DNA of 64,000 nucleotides from an uncultured Burkholderiaceae bacterium (GCA_937871985.1 CALMPB010000156.1:1-64000), one strand, 5' to 3'. Shown: positions 24,738-33,209, numbered from the stretch's first letter. Notes: generated from the letters alone by a model not told the origin. Numbers and translations: made by a program.

Positions 24738-25694
24738 TCAGCCAGGCCGGACACTAGGCACCGCGGCCATGAAAGCGGCAATAAAATCGTCCATGGCGCC
24801 GGCCGTAGCACGCCCACGCTTCGTTATCCGGTAAAAATCCAGAAGAGCCGTCGGCTCGGAAAGTATGGCAGCCCGCACGCCATGGCGGCGGCACGCGGCT
24901 ATGGCATAGGAAGGAACAATGGCCGTGCCCATGCCCGCCGATACCATGGCGATCAACGTCTCAAAATTGTTGAAGGTGGGCCGCTCCTCGTGCCCACGGC
25001 CGATGCCGGACAGATGGCCTTCAATCCATTGCTGGATCTTGTTTTCGGGCGGCAGGCTGATAAGCGGCGTGTCCGTCAGTTCGGACCAGGAAACCGTGCT
25101 GGCCGGCATCTCCTGCATAGCTTCGCAACCGGCTTGACGTCCTGAGTCATGGCCGGCATCTTGCCAGGGCTGATCGCCCGCCGTTATCCACATCAAGTGG
25201 TATTCGAACAAAGGCATCAGCTCGATCCCCGCCGTCGGCTTGAAGAACGCCCCCAAGCCGAAATCCAGCTCGCCGGCCTCAACCAGAGTCTGCACTTGCA
25301 GGGGGTCGGTATCCACCACCTTGACCTTGACTTCGGGATGTTTGGCGCGGAACAACTGCCAGGCTTGCGGCAGCACATTGGACGAGATCAGCGGCGTCAC
25401 TCCCACACGCAGCACCTGCCGGGCCTTGCTGGTCATTTCACTCAATTGCTCGGCGGAAGCTTCAAGTTCGGCGACCATGCGGGTCGCCACGGGCAGGAAC
25501 CGCTCGCCCTCCGCCGTCAACGAGACGATGCGCGTGGTGCGGTCGAACAACCGGCAATTCAGCTGGGCTTCGAGTTCACGCATCATGATGCTCAGACCGG
25601 CTTGAGTCACATGCATTTTTTCGGCCGCGCGAGTGAAATTCCCCAGGCGGGCGACCTGCAGGAAAGCCTTGATCTGGCGGAACGAGATATTCAT
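24738..25694 (-). CDS. LysR-family transcriptional regulator
   Basis: A 318-residue DNA-binding protein. The winged helix-turn-helix is at residues 1-60 (ISFRQIKAFLQVARLGNF, AAEKMHVTQAGLSIMMRELE). The effector domain follows (VGVTPLISSNVLPQAWQLFR). It is divergent from the PhzS-like monooxygenase with a 106-base AT-rich gap between the starts, the classical LysR arrangement, so it most likely activates that gene in response to its substrate. It may also control the orphan receptor downstream. Confidence 0.9.
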   Translation of the reverse strand: MNISFRQIKAFLQVARLGNFTRAAEKMHVTQAGLSIMMRELEAQLNCRLFDRTTRIVSLTAEGERFLPVATRMVAELEASAEQLSEMTSKARQVLRVGVTPLISSNVLPQAWQLFRAKHPEVKVKVVDTDPLQVQTLVEAGELDFGLGAFFKPTAGIELMPLFEYHLMWITAGDQPWQDAGHDSGRQAGCEAMQEMPASTVSWSELTDTPLISLPPENKIQQWIEGHLSGIGRGHEERPTFNNFETLIAMVSAGMGTAIVPSYAIAACRRHGVRAAILSEPTALLDFYRITKRGRATAGAMDDFIAAFMAAVPSVRPG

Positions 25695-25800
25695 AATTAT
25701 TATTTATTAATTAATTTTATATTCAAATTTCCATAATACATCCGAATCCTTTGTAATGGTGCCAGAGTCCAACCTGCACCCTATACAGCGGAAACGAATC
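25695..25800. promoter_or_regulatory. AT-rich divergent promoter between LysR and flavin monooxygenase
   Basis: Positions 25695-25745 are almost pure A/T, in sharp contrast to the surrounding GC-rich DNA, and contain several overlapping T-N11-A matches, the LysR half-site form. This is the expected position of the LysR box and of both promoters. Confidence 0.5.
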
Positions 25801-27045
25801 ATGGAAGAGAAATGCGAAGTGCTCATCGTCGGCGCCGGAATCGGCGGGCTTACCCTGGCCCTGAGCCTGCATCAGGCGGGGATTTCATGCCGCGTCTACG
25901 AAGCGGTCGAAACCATCAAGCCGCTGGGCGCCGGCATCAATGTGCTGCCTCACGCCGTGCGGGTCCTGGACGGCCTGGGACTGATGGACACATTGGCGGC
26001 GACTGCCGTCACCACCAAAGAGTCCATCTTCTTCAACAAATTCGGGCAATTCGTGCTGAGCGAACCTGCAGGGCGCGCCGCCGGCTACGACTGGCCGCAG
26101 TTTTCCATCCATCGCGGCGACCTGCAGCGCATACTGTTGCAAGCCGTACAGGAACGGCTTGGCGGCGAATCCGTCCAGTTCGGCCACCGATGCACAGGTG
26201 CCGCACAAACCGAAACCGGCATCACAGCCAGCTTCGAATGCTCCGGCGGCGCGACAGCATCGGTTCAAGCCTCGCTCCTCGTGGCGTGCGACGGTATCCA
26301 TTCCGCCATCCGCAGGCAGCTTTATCCCAACGAGGGAGCTCCCCGATATTCGGGCGTGAACATGTGGCGCGGCACCACGGCCATGAAGCCCTTTCTGTCC
26401 GGCGCCAGCATGGTGCGCGCGGGCTGGCTCTCGGTCGGCAAAATGGTCATCTACCCCATTCGCGACAATATCGACGCCCAGGGCAATCAGTTGATCAACT
26501 GGGTGGCGGAAATCGAATCGCCCCGTCCCGCCCAGCGTGACTGGAACGGCTTGGGCCGGCTGGAAGACTTTTTCCCCGCGTTCGCGGACTGGCATTTCGA
26601 CTGGCTGGATATTGCCGCCATGATCCAGCAGACCGAGACCATTCTTGAATATCCCATGGCGGATCAGGATCCGTTGCCGCAGTGGAGCTTCGGGCGCATT
26701 ACGCTGCTGGGCGACGCGGCGCACCCCATGGTGCCGCGCGGATCGAACGGAGCAGGACAGGCCATTCTGGACGCTCCCTGCCTGGTAACGCAGTTGAAGC
26801 AGTTCGGCCTTACCGCCAAGGCCCTTGCCGAATACGATCGCATCCGCGTCAAGGCGACCGGTGACGTGGTGCTCATGAACCGGGTCGCACCGCCGGACAC
26901 CATACTTAAAGAAGTACACGACCGAACCGATGGCAAGCCCTTCAAAAATCTCGACGATGTGATCAGCCGGGAGGACTTGCTGGCGATATCGAACCGATAC
27001 AAAAGCGTGGCGGGCTTCAAGGTCGAAGATCTACGCAAGCCCTGA
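25801..27045 (+). CDS. PhzS-like FAD-dependent monooxygenase
   Basis: A 414-residue group A flavoprotein hydroxylase using NAD(P)H and O2. The FAD dinucleotide motif is GAGIGG at 11-16 and the second FAD motif GDAAHPM near 303. Several segments resemble the phenazine hydroxylase PhzS of Pseudomonas (INVLPHAVRVL, FSIHRGDLQRILL, WRGTTAMKPFLSG, WNGLGRLEDFFPAFADW, EYPMADQDPLPQW). No phenazine genes are near, so the substrate is more likely another aromatic acid (inference). An ATG with GGAA 8 bases upstream is chosen; the frame is open 15 codons further. The LysR gene is divergent. Confidence 0.85.
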   Translation: MEEKCEVLIVGAGIGGLTLALSLHQAGISCRVYEAVETIKPLGAGINVLPHAVRVLDGLGLMDTLAATAVTTKESIFFNKFGQFVLSEPAGRAAGYDWPQFSIHRGDLQRILLQAVQERLGGESVQFGHRCTGAAQTETGITASFECSGGATASVQASLLVACDGIHSAIRRQLYPNEGAPRYSGVNMWRGTTAMKPFLSGASMVRAGWLSVGKMVIYPIRDNIDAQGNQLINWVAEIESPRPAQRDWNGLGRLEDFFPAFADWHFDWLDIAAMIQQTETILEYPMADQDPLPQWSFGRITLLGDAAHPMVPRGSNGAGQAILDAPCLVTQLKQFGLTAKALAEYDRIRVKATGDVVLMNRVAPPDTILKEVHDRTDGKPFKNLDDVISREDLLAISNRYKSVAGFKVEDLRKP

Positions 27046-27086
27046 CGCCAGCGGCTTGGAGAACCTGACCGACCGCCCCTGCCGCA

Positions 27087-28250
27087 TCATTTTTTATCGT
27101 CGCCGCCCCCATCGGGCAGGTAGATTTCGGCCGTGCCCGGCCGGACGCAGCGCACGTATTCGCGCGTGGCGTCGATGCAGCCGCCGTTTACGTACACACC
27201 CGCGGGTTCACGCAGCCTTAGCATTTCCTTGAGGATGCGCTCGACCTCGGTGGGGCTGGCCAGCGACTGGCGCACACGGTCGTCGACGATGTTGTCGTCG
27301 ACCTGAAGCTTGCCGTTCTTGCCCATGAAAGTGGCGTGACGCCAATGGTAAAGCTCGACGCACTTGGTGGTGAGGTTGAAGGGCTGATCGCGCTTCCAGA
27401 AATTGGTGAACAGGCCGTCGCCCATGTAAACGACCCACGAACCCTCGTAGCCTTCGGCATTGGAGGAGGGTTCGTCGGGGTTGCGGAACCACACCCGGTC
27501 GCCCGGCACGTAATAGCGCATGGGCAGAGGCTCGTTGAGGGTGCCGTATTCCTTCAGGAAGGCATCGTGGAACGGGCCGGACATGATGGCGCGGGTTTCC
27601 CATTGATGCTGCAATTGGCCCAGCAGCTTGGGGTTGCTGCGCGCCAGTTCCTGCGCCAGGCCCAGCAGCAGCACGTACTCGGTTGCCCGATAGCACGAGA
27701 ACGAATACAGCTTGCCGGACGCATCGGGCTGAGTGGCGGCCTGAAGCGCCGCGATGATGGGCTTGCCGGGATTCAGGGTGAAGCCCGTGGCTTCGGAGTA
27801 GCTCCAGTATTCGGTGGGGCGCTCGGCCTCCTCGGTGTCGAAGGCCAACGCGGTTTTACGCGCATTCTGAACGATGTTGCGGCGCACGCGCACCGCCGAT
27901 TCAAGCTCTTCGATATTGGGATAGGAAAACGCCACGGGCCCAAGCAGCATGGCCAGGACGATTTCACGATCGAGGTCGTCGGACTTGTTGGCGACGTCGA
28001 GCCCCAGCTTGCGGCACAACTGGGTGCTGTCGTACTGGGGCGCCCAGTCGTGGGCAAAGGCTTCGCTGAGACGATAGCGGATCACATGGCCGCCCGGCCC
28101 CTTGTGCCGGGAAACCACCACGTAGGGATCCAGCCCCAGCTCATGCAAATACTCAAGCCCGCTTTCCTGTGCGGCATCCAGCCGTGCCGCCCTGCCATGC
28201 AGTTCGATTCCACCCACACCCAATTGAATTGGATGAATTGCTTCCGTCAT
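27087..28250 (-). CDS. Tgl-type (spore-coat transglutaminase family) protein with N-terminal extension
   Basis: A 387-residue protein without signal peptide. Its middle resembles Bacillus subtilis protein-glutamine gamma-glutamyltransferase Tgl in order: RRNIVQNARKTALAF (123-137), PTEYWSYSEATGFTL (145-159), LYSFSCYRATEYVLLLGLA (181-199) with the nucleophile candidate C186, and VPGDRVWFRNPDE (248-260). Tgl is ~245 residues; here about 110 residues precede the match and about 90 follow. The residue before the Cys is Ser185 where Tgl, as I recall it, has a catalytic Glu, and the Tgl GEN motif reads GSW (270-272), so both general-base glutamates may be missing. Cross-linking activity is therefore doubtful. 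It ends 41 bases from the convergent monooxygenase. Confidence 0.6.
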   Translation of the reverse strand: MTEAIHPIQLGVGGIELHGRAARLDAAQESGLEYLHELGLDPYVVVSRHKGPGGHVIRYRLSEAFAHDWAPQYDSTQLCRKLGLDVANKSDDLDREIVLAMLLGPVAFSYPNIEELESAVRVRRNIVQNARKTALAFDTEEAERPTEYWSYSEATGFTLNPGKPIIAALQAATQPDASGKLYSFSCYRATEYVLLLGLAQELARSNPKLLGQLQHQWETRAIMSGPFHDAFLKEYGTLNEPLPMRYYVPGDRVWFRNPDEPSSNAEGYEGSWVVYMGDGLFTNFWKRDQPFNLTTKCVELYHWRHATFMGKNGKLQVDDNIVDDRVRQSLASPTEVERILKEMLRLREPAGVYVNGGCIDATREYVRCVRPGTAEIYLPDGGGDDKK

Positions 28251-28273
28251 AGTGACTCGCTAAAAAAATAGAT

Positions 28274-28320
28274 GCCCCCAAGGGGCGCTTTTTGCCTCGG
28301 GGCGGTCCGGCGGCAAAAAA
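28274..28320. repeat. Partial copy of the dispersed GC-rich repeat
   Basis: GCCCCCAAGGGGCGCTTTTT, then GCCTCGGGGCGG and TCCGGCGGCAAAAAA, a degenerate version of the 3' half of the unit at 58-262. It lies between two minus-strand genes just upstream of the Tgl-type gene and adjoining a terminator hairpin. Confidence 0.75.
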
Positions 28321-28323
28321 AGC

Positions 28324-28360
28324 AAAAAAACCCCGATACGCAATAGCATACCGGGGTTTT
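28324..28360 (-). terminator. Intrinsic terminator downstream of the DUF1185 gene
   Basis: Arms AAAACCCCG and CGGGGTTTT form a 9-bp stem. On the minus strand it is followed by TTTTTTTGC, a proper U-run, about 150 bases after the DUF1185 stop. It separates that gene from the Tgl-type gene. Confidence 0.7.
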
Positions 28361-28512
28361 CCTTACAGAAAAACCATGGAATGCCCGAGGGAAGCCAACT
28401 GAAACATTCCTGGCGCGCCACGCCTTTGCTATAGCGGCAAAAAGTCGTGCGGTACTGGTCGGGCAAGACGCTGGCACGCCGCAGGCGTGCGCAATGCGGC
28501 TAAGCGCGCGGC

Positions 28513-29094
28513 TTAGCGCAGGCCGTCCTTGCAAACCACGTCTTTTTCCTGCAAGCCGCCGACCCGGGCATGGACGCGGCCGCCTGTTGCCATGGCCAGG
28601 CCGAACACGATTTCGTCGCGCCGAGGGCCGTCCCAGATGGTCAGCTCGGCCGCGCCGAAGTGGCTGCGCACATACGCAGCATGGATATGCGCCAGCGGAA
28701 TGATGAGCCGCGTCCCGACCGTGCCGATGCTTTTGGCCGAAGGCACGATGGCCTTGGGGTCGCCCAGTAGTTCGCGCATGGCCCAGCCGCCGGCCTCATG
28801 CCAGACCGCGCCGTGCTCGAGTTCGCCGTCTTCGCCAACCAGCGCGGCCTTGCCGTAGGCCTGCACATTGGCGGCGCCGCCCAAGGCCTGTACCGCGCTC
28901 GCGGCCAGTTCTTTGCCCAACTGCCGCAGTTCGGCCATGAAAGGCAGGAGATCCTGCTCGTAGCGTCCCGCATAGGGGTTCTTGACGATGGCGCTTGCCA
29001 CGGCCACCCGCAACGGCGTTTCCAGCCGCGGGCCGCCTTCATGCCAACTTTCTTCCACATCCAGCTTGTACTTGCGCACATTGACGAGCGACAT
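28513..29094 (-). CDS. Amino acid synthesis family protein (DUF1185)
   Basis: A 193-residue soluble protein of the AA_synth/DUF1185 family. Recognised features are RVAVASAIVKNPYAGRYEQD, GKAALVGEDGELEHGAVWHE and PSAKSIGTVGTRLIIPLAHI. The family name comes from structural similarity; the reaction is unknown. An AGGAGATTTCA ribosome-binding site precedes the ATG. It is divergent from the FAH-hydrolase operon, and such proteins are often encoded near aromatic or hydroxy-acid catabolic genes, so it may share their regulator. Confidence 0.85.
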   Translation of the reverse strand: MSLVNVRKYKLDVEESWHEGGPRLETPLRVAVASAIVKNPYAGRYEQDLLPFMAELRQLGKELAASAVQALGGAANVQAYGKAALVGEDGELEHGAVWHEAGGWAMRELLGDPKAIVPSAKSIGTVGTRLIIPLAHIHAAYVRSHFGAAELTIWDGPRRDEIVFGLAMATGGRVHARVGGLQEKDVVCKDGLR

Positions 29095-29164
29095 TGAAAT
29101 CTCCTGAATAAACGATGAGTGCGGGCATTGCCGACAGCGCAGTATACAAAGATTGCCTGGCTTA

Positions 29165-29196
29165 TTTTGTGCAGATAAAATATTTTATGCACAAAA
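29165..29196. promoter_or_regulatory. Long palindrome in the FAH operon promoter
   Basis: Outer arms TTTTGTGC and GCACAAAA enclose AG and the perfect 14-bp palindrome ATAAAATATTTTAT. It covers the -35 region of the FAH promoter. Its right half, TTTTATGCACAAAA, resembles TTTTACGCATAAAA at 32449-32462 just upstream of the GntR gene, suggesting both are sites for that regulator. Confidence 0.55.
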
Positions 29197-29209
29197 ATTA
29201 TTTTACCCC

Positions 29210-29215
29210 TATAAT
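29210..29215 (+). promoter_or_regulatory. -10 element of the FAH operon
   Basis: A perfect TATAAT lies 58 bases before the hydrolase start. No good -35 is found 17 bases upstream; that position lies within the palindrome, which suits a regulated promoter. Confidence 0.4.
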
Positions 29216-29272
29216 CCGGCCAAGGGGAAATGCCGCGGCACCATCCATCCATTCTTATATCCGGAGAAGACC

Positions 29273-30121
29273 ATGAAATTGATTTCCTACCATCGCAACG
29301 GCAAGGCTTGTTTCGGGGCCGTCGTGGGCGAGGGTGTCGTCGAACTGAGCGGCCGCGTGGCCGCGCCCGACCTGGCAGGCCTCATCGCCGACGCGCAGCA
29401 ATTGCAGCAGGCCAAGGACATCGTCGCCAAGAATCAACCCGACTGCAAGCTGGCCGCCGTCGATCTGGATCCCGTCATTCCCAATCCCCGCAAAGTGGTT
29501 TGCGTAGGCATCAATTACGTCAAGCACGCCGAAGAAGCCGGGCGCAAGGTCGGCGACTACCCCGTCATCTTCCAGCGCTACTCGGAAACCGTGCTGGCCC
29601 ACGGCAAGCCGCTGCTGCGTCCCAAGGCCTCCACCCACTTCGACTTCGAGGCCGAACTGGCCGTGGTCATCGGCAAAGGCGGCTCGCACATCGACCCGGC
29701 CAACGCCATGGAGCACGTGGCGGGCTACACCTGCTTCAACGACGCCAGCGTGCGCGACTGGCAGTTCCACACCCACCAATACGGCATGGGCAAGAACTTC
29801 CGCTCGACCGGCGCCGTCGGCCCCTGGCTGGTCACCGCCGACGAAATCCCCGAATACCGCAACCTGACCATCCAGGGCGTACTCAACGGCAAGGTCATGC
29901 AGGAAGGCAAGCTGTCGGAACTGGCCTTCGACGTTCCCGCGCTCATTGCCTATATTTCGCAAGCCCTGCCATGGCAGCCGGGCGACATCCTGGCCACCGG
30001 CACGCCCAGCGGCATCGGCTTCAAGCGCACTCCGCCCGTCTTCCTGAAAGACGGCGACACCTTCGACGTCGTCGTTCCAGGGGTCGGCACGCTGTCCAAC
30101 CCCGTCGTCGACGAAACCTGA
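29273..30121 (+). CDS. Fumarylacetoacetate hydrolase family protein
   Basis: A 282-residue cytosolic enzyme. The metal ligands expected for the FAH fold appear in FDFEAELAVVIGKGG and CFNDASVRDWQ, with GTPSGIGFKRTPP near the end. The N-terminal ~65 residues form the small domain (LISYHRNGKACFGAV). Members cleave C-C bonds or decarboxylate/hydrate products of ring cleavage. The start has GGAGAAGACC directly upstream; the frame is open 40 codons earlier without signal. It begins an operon with a VOC protein and an MhpA-like hydroxylase, which suggests a meta-cleavage-type pathway for a hydroxylated aromatic. Confidence 0.9.
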   Translation: MKLISYHRNGKACFGAVVGEGVVELSGRVAAPDLAGLIADAQQLQQAKDIVAKNQPDCKLAAVDLDPVIPNPRKVVCVGINYVKHAEEAGRKVGDYPVIFQRYSETVLAHGKPLLRPKASTHFDFEAELAVVIGKGGSHIDPANAMEHVAGYTCFNDASVRDWQFHTHQYGMGKNFRSTGAVGPWLVTADEIPEYRNLTIQGVLNGKVMQEGKLSELAFDVPALIAYISQALPWQPGDILATGTPSGIGFKRTPPVFLKDGDTFDVVVPGVGTLSNPVVDET

Positions 30122-30177
30122 TCCACCACGACAACGGCGCAAAGCCCTTGCAAAAAGGGCCGCGCCGGGAGACAAGC

Positions 30178-30729
30178 ATGTCCAAACTGCCGCAAATCAA
30201 CTTCACGCACACCGGGATTTTCTGCGCCGACCTGCCCATGATGGTCGATTACTACTGCCAGAAAATCGGCTTTGTGGTCAGCGACGAAGGCGTCGCCTCC
30301 ACCGGGCACCGCCTGTTTTTCCTGACCCAGAATCCCGAAATCCATCACCAGCTGGTGCTGTTCGAAGGCAAGCCCACCAACCTGCCTTTCAATCCCATCA
30401 ACCAGTTGTCCTTCCTGCTCAACTCGCTGGACGACCTGCGGCTCTTCTACAAAAAGGCCGTCGAGTTCAAGTTCAACGATATCGACCAGGTCGACCACGG
30501 CAATGCCTGGTCCATGTATTTCAAGGATCCTGAAGGCAATCCGCTGGAAATGTACGTCGATACACCCTTCTACACCCACCAGCCGTGCCGCGAACCGTTG
30601 GATCTTACGCAGTCCAGCGAACAAATCATCGCCACCACCAAAGCCATGTGCCAGCGCCGCCCCGACTTCATGACCCGCGACGAATGGATGCAGGCCACCC
30701 GCGAACGCATCGAGCGCCTGCGCGCCTGA
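30178..30729 (+). CDS. VOC-family (extradiol dioxygenase-like) protein
   Basis: A 183-residue vicinal-oxygen-chelate protein. The first beta-alpha-beta unit carries a candidate metal His in FTHTGIFCADLPMMVDYY and the second ends with FKDPEGNPLEMYVDTPF, where the Glu is the usual third ligand. The C-terminal 45 residues are helical and charged. It is short for a classical two-domain extradiol dioxygenase, so ring cleavage is possible but glyoxalase- or isomerase-like chemistry cannot be excluded. GGGAG lies upstream of the ATG. It follows the FAH gene by 56 bases. Confidence 0.83.
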   Translation: MSKLPQINFTHTGIFCADLPMMVDYYCQKIGFVVSDEGVASTGHRLFFLTQNPEIHHQLVLFEGKPTNLPFNPINQLSFLLNSLDDLRLFYKKAVEFKFNDIDQVDHGNAWSMYFKDPEGNPLEMYVDTPFYTHQPCREPLDLTQSSEQIIATTKAMCQRRPDFMTRDEWMQATRERIERLRA

Positions 30730-30834
30730 GCACGCACAAGGCACGGCACAGGCACTTGACGGGCACGGCCGGCCGATTCCGGCTGGCGCCCTCGACGGAA
30801 GGCATTGCCATCCCAGTTTTTGGAACGAACAGCC

Positions 30835-32442
30835 ATGGATTTCGATCTGGTCATCGTGGGCCTGGGGCCCGTGGGCGCCGTCGCCGCCAACCTGGCGGGC
30901 CAACGCGGCCTGAAGGTTCTGGCGCTGGACAAGCAAACGGAAATCTACGACAAGCCGCGCGCGTTCGGCCTGGACCACGAAATCATGCGGATTCTGGGCA
31001 ATATCGGCGTGGCCGGCGATATTGCCGAGCACGTCATGCCCTATCGAACCAGCGAGTACCACACCAGCGGTTCGCGCGTCCTCAAGCGCATCGTGGCGGC
31101 CAGCCCCCCATTTCCATTGGGCTGGGAAGCCAATTATGTGTTCTCCCAACCCGCCCTGGAAGCCGCGTTGCGCAAAAAAGCGCTGTCGCTGCCCAGCGTG
31201 CGGATCGAACTCGGCACGCAAGCCGTCGCCATCAACCGCATCCAGGGCGGCCGCCAGCTTACGCTGCGCAACGCCCAGGGCGTCGAGCGCCATGTCGCCG
31301 CCCGCTACGTCCTGGCCTGCGACGGCGGCTCCAGCACCCTGCGATCCATGCTGAACCTCGACATGGAAGACCTGCTGTTCGACGAACCCTGGCTGGTGGT
31401 CGACATCATGGTCGAGCCGCATGCGCTGGACAGCTTGCCCGACACCAACATCCAGTATTGCGAAACGGCCCGGCCATGCACCTACATTGTCGGGCCGGGC
31501 CGCCACCGGCGCTGGGAATTCATGATCAATGAAGGCGAAGCGCCCGATGCGCTGGCCCAGCCCGGCGCCGTCGAAAAACTGCTGGCCCGCTGGCTGGCGC
31601 CGCAAGACTACCAATTCTGGCGTTCCGCCGCCTATCGTTTCCACGCGCTGGTGCTGCGGCAATGGCGCCGCGACGATGTTTTCTTCCTGGGCGATGCCGC
31701 CCACATGACGCCGCCCTTCATGGCCCAGGGCATGTGCCAGGGCGTGCGCGACACCGCCAACCTCGTCTGGAAACTGGATCTGGTCATCAAGGGGCTCGCC
31801 TCGCCGGAACTGCTGGATTCCTACCAGGAAGAACGGCTGCCCCACGTGCGCCACACCACGCTGGTCACCAAAGAGCTGGGCCGGGTCATCTGCGAACGCG
31901 ACCCCGCCAAGGCCGCCGAACGCGACGAACGCATGCTGGCCGAAATGCAGAAGCACCCCGAGCCCACTGTACGGCAATCCTTGATTCCCGGGCTTTCGGG
32001 CGGCTTCGTTGCTCCCCCGGATCTGGCTTGCGCCCAGGGCGATCTCTTTCCGCAGCCATTCGTGCGCGACTCCCAGGGCAGGGCGGGCTTGCTGGACGAA
32101 TTCACCGGCGCCTCGTTCCGCTTGGCCGTCACCCACGACATCGACCTTTCCGCCTTGCGGCCCGCCGTCGAGCGCTGGCAGCGGGCGGCCTCGCTGCCGC
32201 TGGCCCTGGTCAGGCTCGTCGACGGCCCGTTTTCCGGACAGCCGCGCGAAACCTGCGATTTCCAGGAAAAAGACGGCGTATTGCAGAGATGGATGGCCGG
32301 CCACGGCTGCAAGATCGCGCTGGTGCGGCCCGACCATTATGTATTCGGCGCCTGCGCCACCATCGAACAGGCCGCGGCGCTGCTGGACAACTTGCGGCAT
32401 GGGCTTGCGCAGGGTTCCGCAGCCTTCAATAATTTGCAGTAA
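30835..32442 (+). CDS. MhpA-like FAD-dependent aromatic hydroxylase
   Basis: A 535-residue group A flavin monooxygenase. GLGPVGAVAANLAGQRG at the N-terminus binds the ADP part of FAD, the DG-motif is CDGGSSTLRSML, and GDAAHMTPPFMAQGMCQG near 286 contacts the flavin. The C-terminal ~170 residues are the thioredoxin-like domain of the PheA/MhpA branch. Relatives hydroxylate 3-(3-hydroxyphenyl)propionate or resorcinol-like compounds before ring cleavage. The start at MDFDLVIVG is chosen from the FAD motif; ten codons upstream are open. It is the third gene of the FAH operon and is followed by a GntR regulator. Confidence 0.88.
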   Translation: MDFDLVIVGLGPVGAVAANLAGQRGLKVLALDKQTEIYDKPRAFGLDHEIMRILGNIGVAGDIAEHVMPYRTSEYHTSGSRVLKRIVAASPPFPLGWEANYVFSQPALEAALRKKALSLPSVRIELGTQAVAINRIQGGRQLTLRNAQGVERHVAARYVLACDGGSSTLRSMLNLDMEDLLFDEPWLVVDIMVEPHALDSLPDTNIQYCETARPCTYIVGPGRHRRWEFMINEGEAPDALAQPGAVEKLLARWLAPQDYQFWRSAAYRFHALVLRQWRRDDVFFLGDAAHMTPPFMAQGMCQGVRDTANLVWKLDLVIKGLASPELLDSYQEERLPHVRHTTLVTKELGRVICERDPAKAAERDERMLAEMQKHPEPTVRQSLIPGLSGGFVAPPDLACAQGDLFPQPFVRDSQGRAGLLDEFTGASFRLAVTHDIDLSALRPAVERWQRAASLPLALVRLVDGPFSGQPRETCDFQEKDGVLQRWMAGHGCKIALVRPDHYVFGACATIEQAAALLDNLRHGLAQGSAAFNNLQ

Positions 32443-32448
32443 CTTACG

Positions 32449-32462
32449 TTTTACGCATAAAA
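32449..32462. promoter_or_regulatory. Candidate operator upstream of the GntR gene
   Basis: TTTTACGCATAAAA, nearly symmetrical, 31-44 bases before the GntR start. It matches the right half of the palindrome in the FAH promoter in 12 of 14 positions, consistent with autoregulation by the same protein. Confidence 0.5.
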
Positions 32463-32492
32463 TCGCGTCATCTTCCTTTCAGGACTTCAGCG

Positions 32493-33194
32493 ATGGATAA
32501 CTTCCTGGCCGAACCGGCGTCAGGTGCGCCCTTGATCGAAGTCGCCCTCACCCGCATGAAACGCGCCATCATCTGCGGCGAACTCGAGCCGGGCGCCAAG
32601 CTCAAGGTGGAAACCCTGTCCAAATCCTACGGACTCAGCAGTTCGCCCATACGCGAAGCGCTGAACCGGCTGGCCCAGGACGGCATCGTCACGGCCAGCG
32701 ACAACAAAGGCTTTCGGGTCGCCCCCATCTCCATCGAGGATTTCCAGGAAATTTCGCGCCTGCGCATCCTGCTGGAATGCGAAGCCCTGTCCGACGCCAT
32801 GACCTACGGCGACGACAACTGGGAAGGCGACATACTGGCGTCCTTCCACCGGCTCAGCGCCGCCGAGAAACGCCTTGAAAGCGGTCCCGTGGCGCTGGAC
32901 GACGACTGGTCCGGCCGGCACAAGGCCTTCCATTTCGCGCTGTTCTCGGCCTGCCCGTCGCCCCTGCTGCTGGGCCTCATCAATTCGCTGTTCGACCGCG
33001 CCGAACGCTATCGCCGGTATTCCGCGCGGCACCGGCAGGTCGCCCGCAATAAAAACAACGAACATCAACTGCTGATGAAAGCCGTACTAAGCGGCGACAA
33101 GCCCAAGGCCACGGCCATGCTGCGCCAGCATATCGAGCAAACCCAGGGCAATGTGCGCCAGGCGCTCGAACGCGAGGCAGCGACGCTGCAATAG
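32493..33194 (+). CDS. GntR-family regulator, FCD subfamily
   Basis: A 233-residue regulator. Winged helix at ~15-75 (MKRAIICGELEPGAKLKVET, GLSSSPIREALNRLAQDG). The rest is the all-helical FCD effector domain, with the metal/acid-binding positions likely in ISRLRILLECEAL and the HKAFHFALFSACPSPLLLGL stretch. FCD regulators usually sense organic acids or pathway intermediates and repress. Located directly after the MhpA-like gene, with a copy of the operon's promoter motif in front of it, it is the probable repressor of the 29-32 kb operon. Confidence 0.9.
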   Translation: MDNFLAEPASGAPLIEVALTRMKRAIICGELEPGAKLKVETLSKSYGLSSSPIREALNRLAQDGIVTASDNKGFRVAPISIEDFQEISRLRILLECEALSDAMTYGDDNWEGDILASFHRLSAAEKRLESGPVALDDDWSGRHKAFHFALFSACPSPLLLGLINSLFDRAERYRRYSARHRQVARNKNNEHQLLMKAVLSGDKPKATAMLRQHIEQTQGNVRQALEREAATLQ

Positions 33195-33209
33195 CCGGCT
33201 CAGACGCCC

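Noticed and set aside
29950..32400. 816-codon minus-strand frame opposite the FAH/VOC/MhpA-like genes
   Set aside because: Spans three conserved plus-strand genes and their gaps, with no start signal; a GC-bias artefact.
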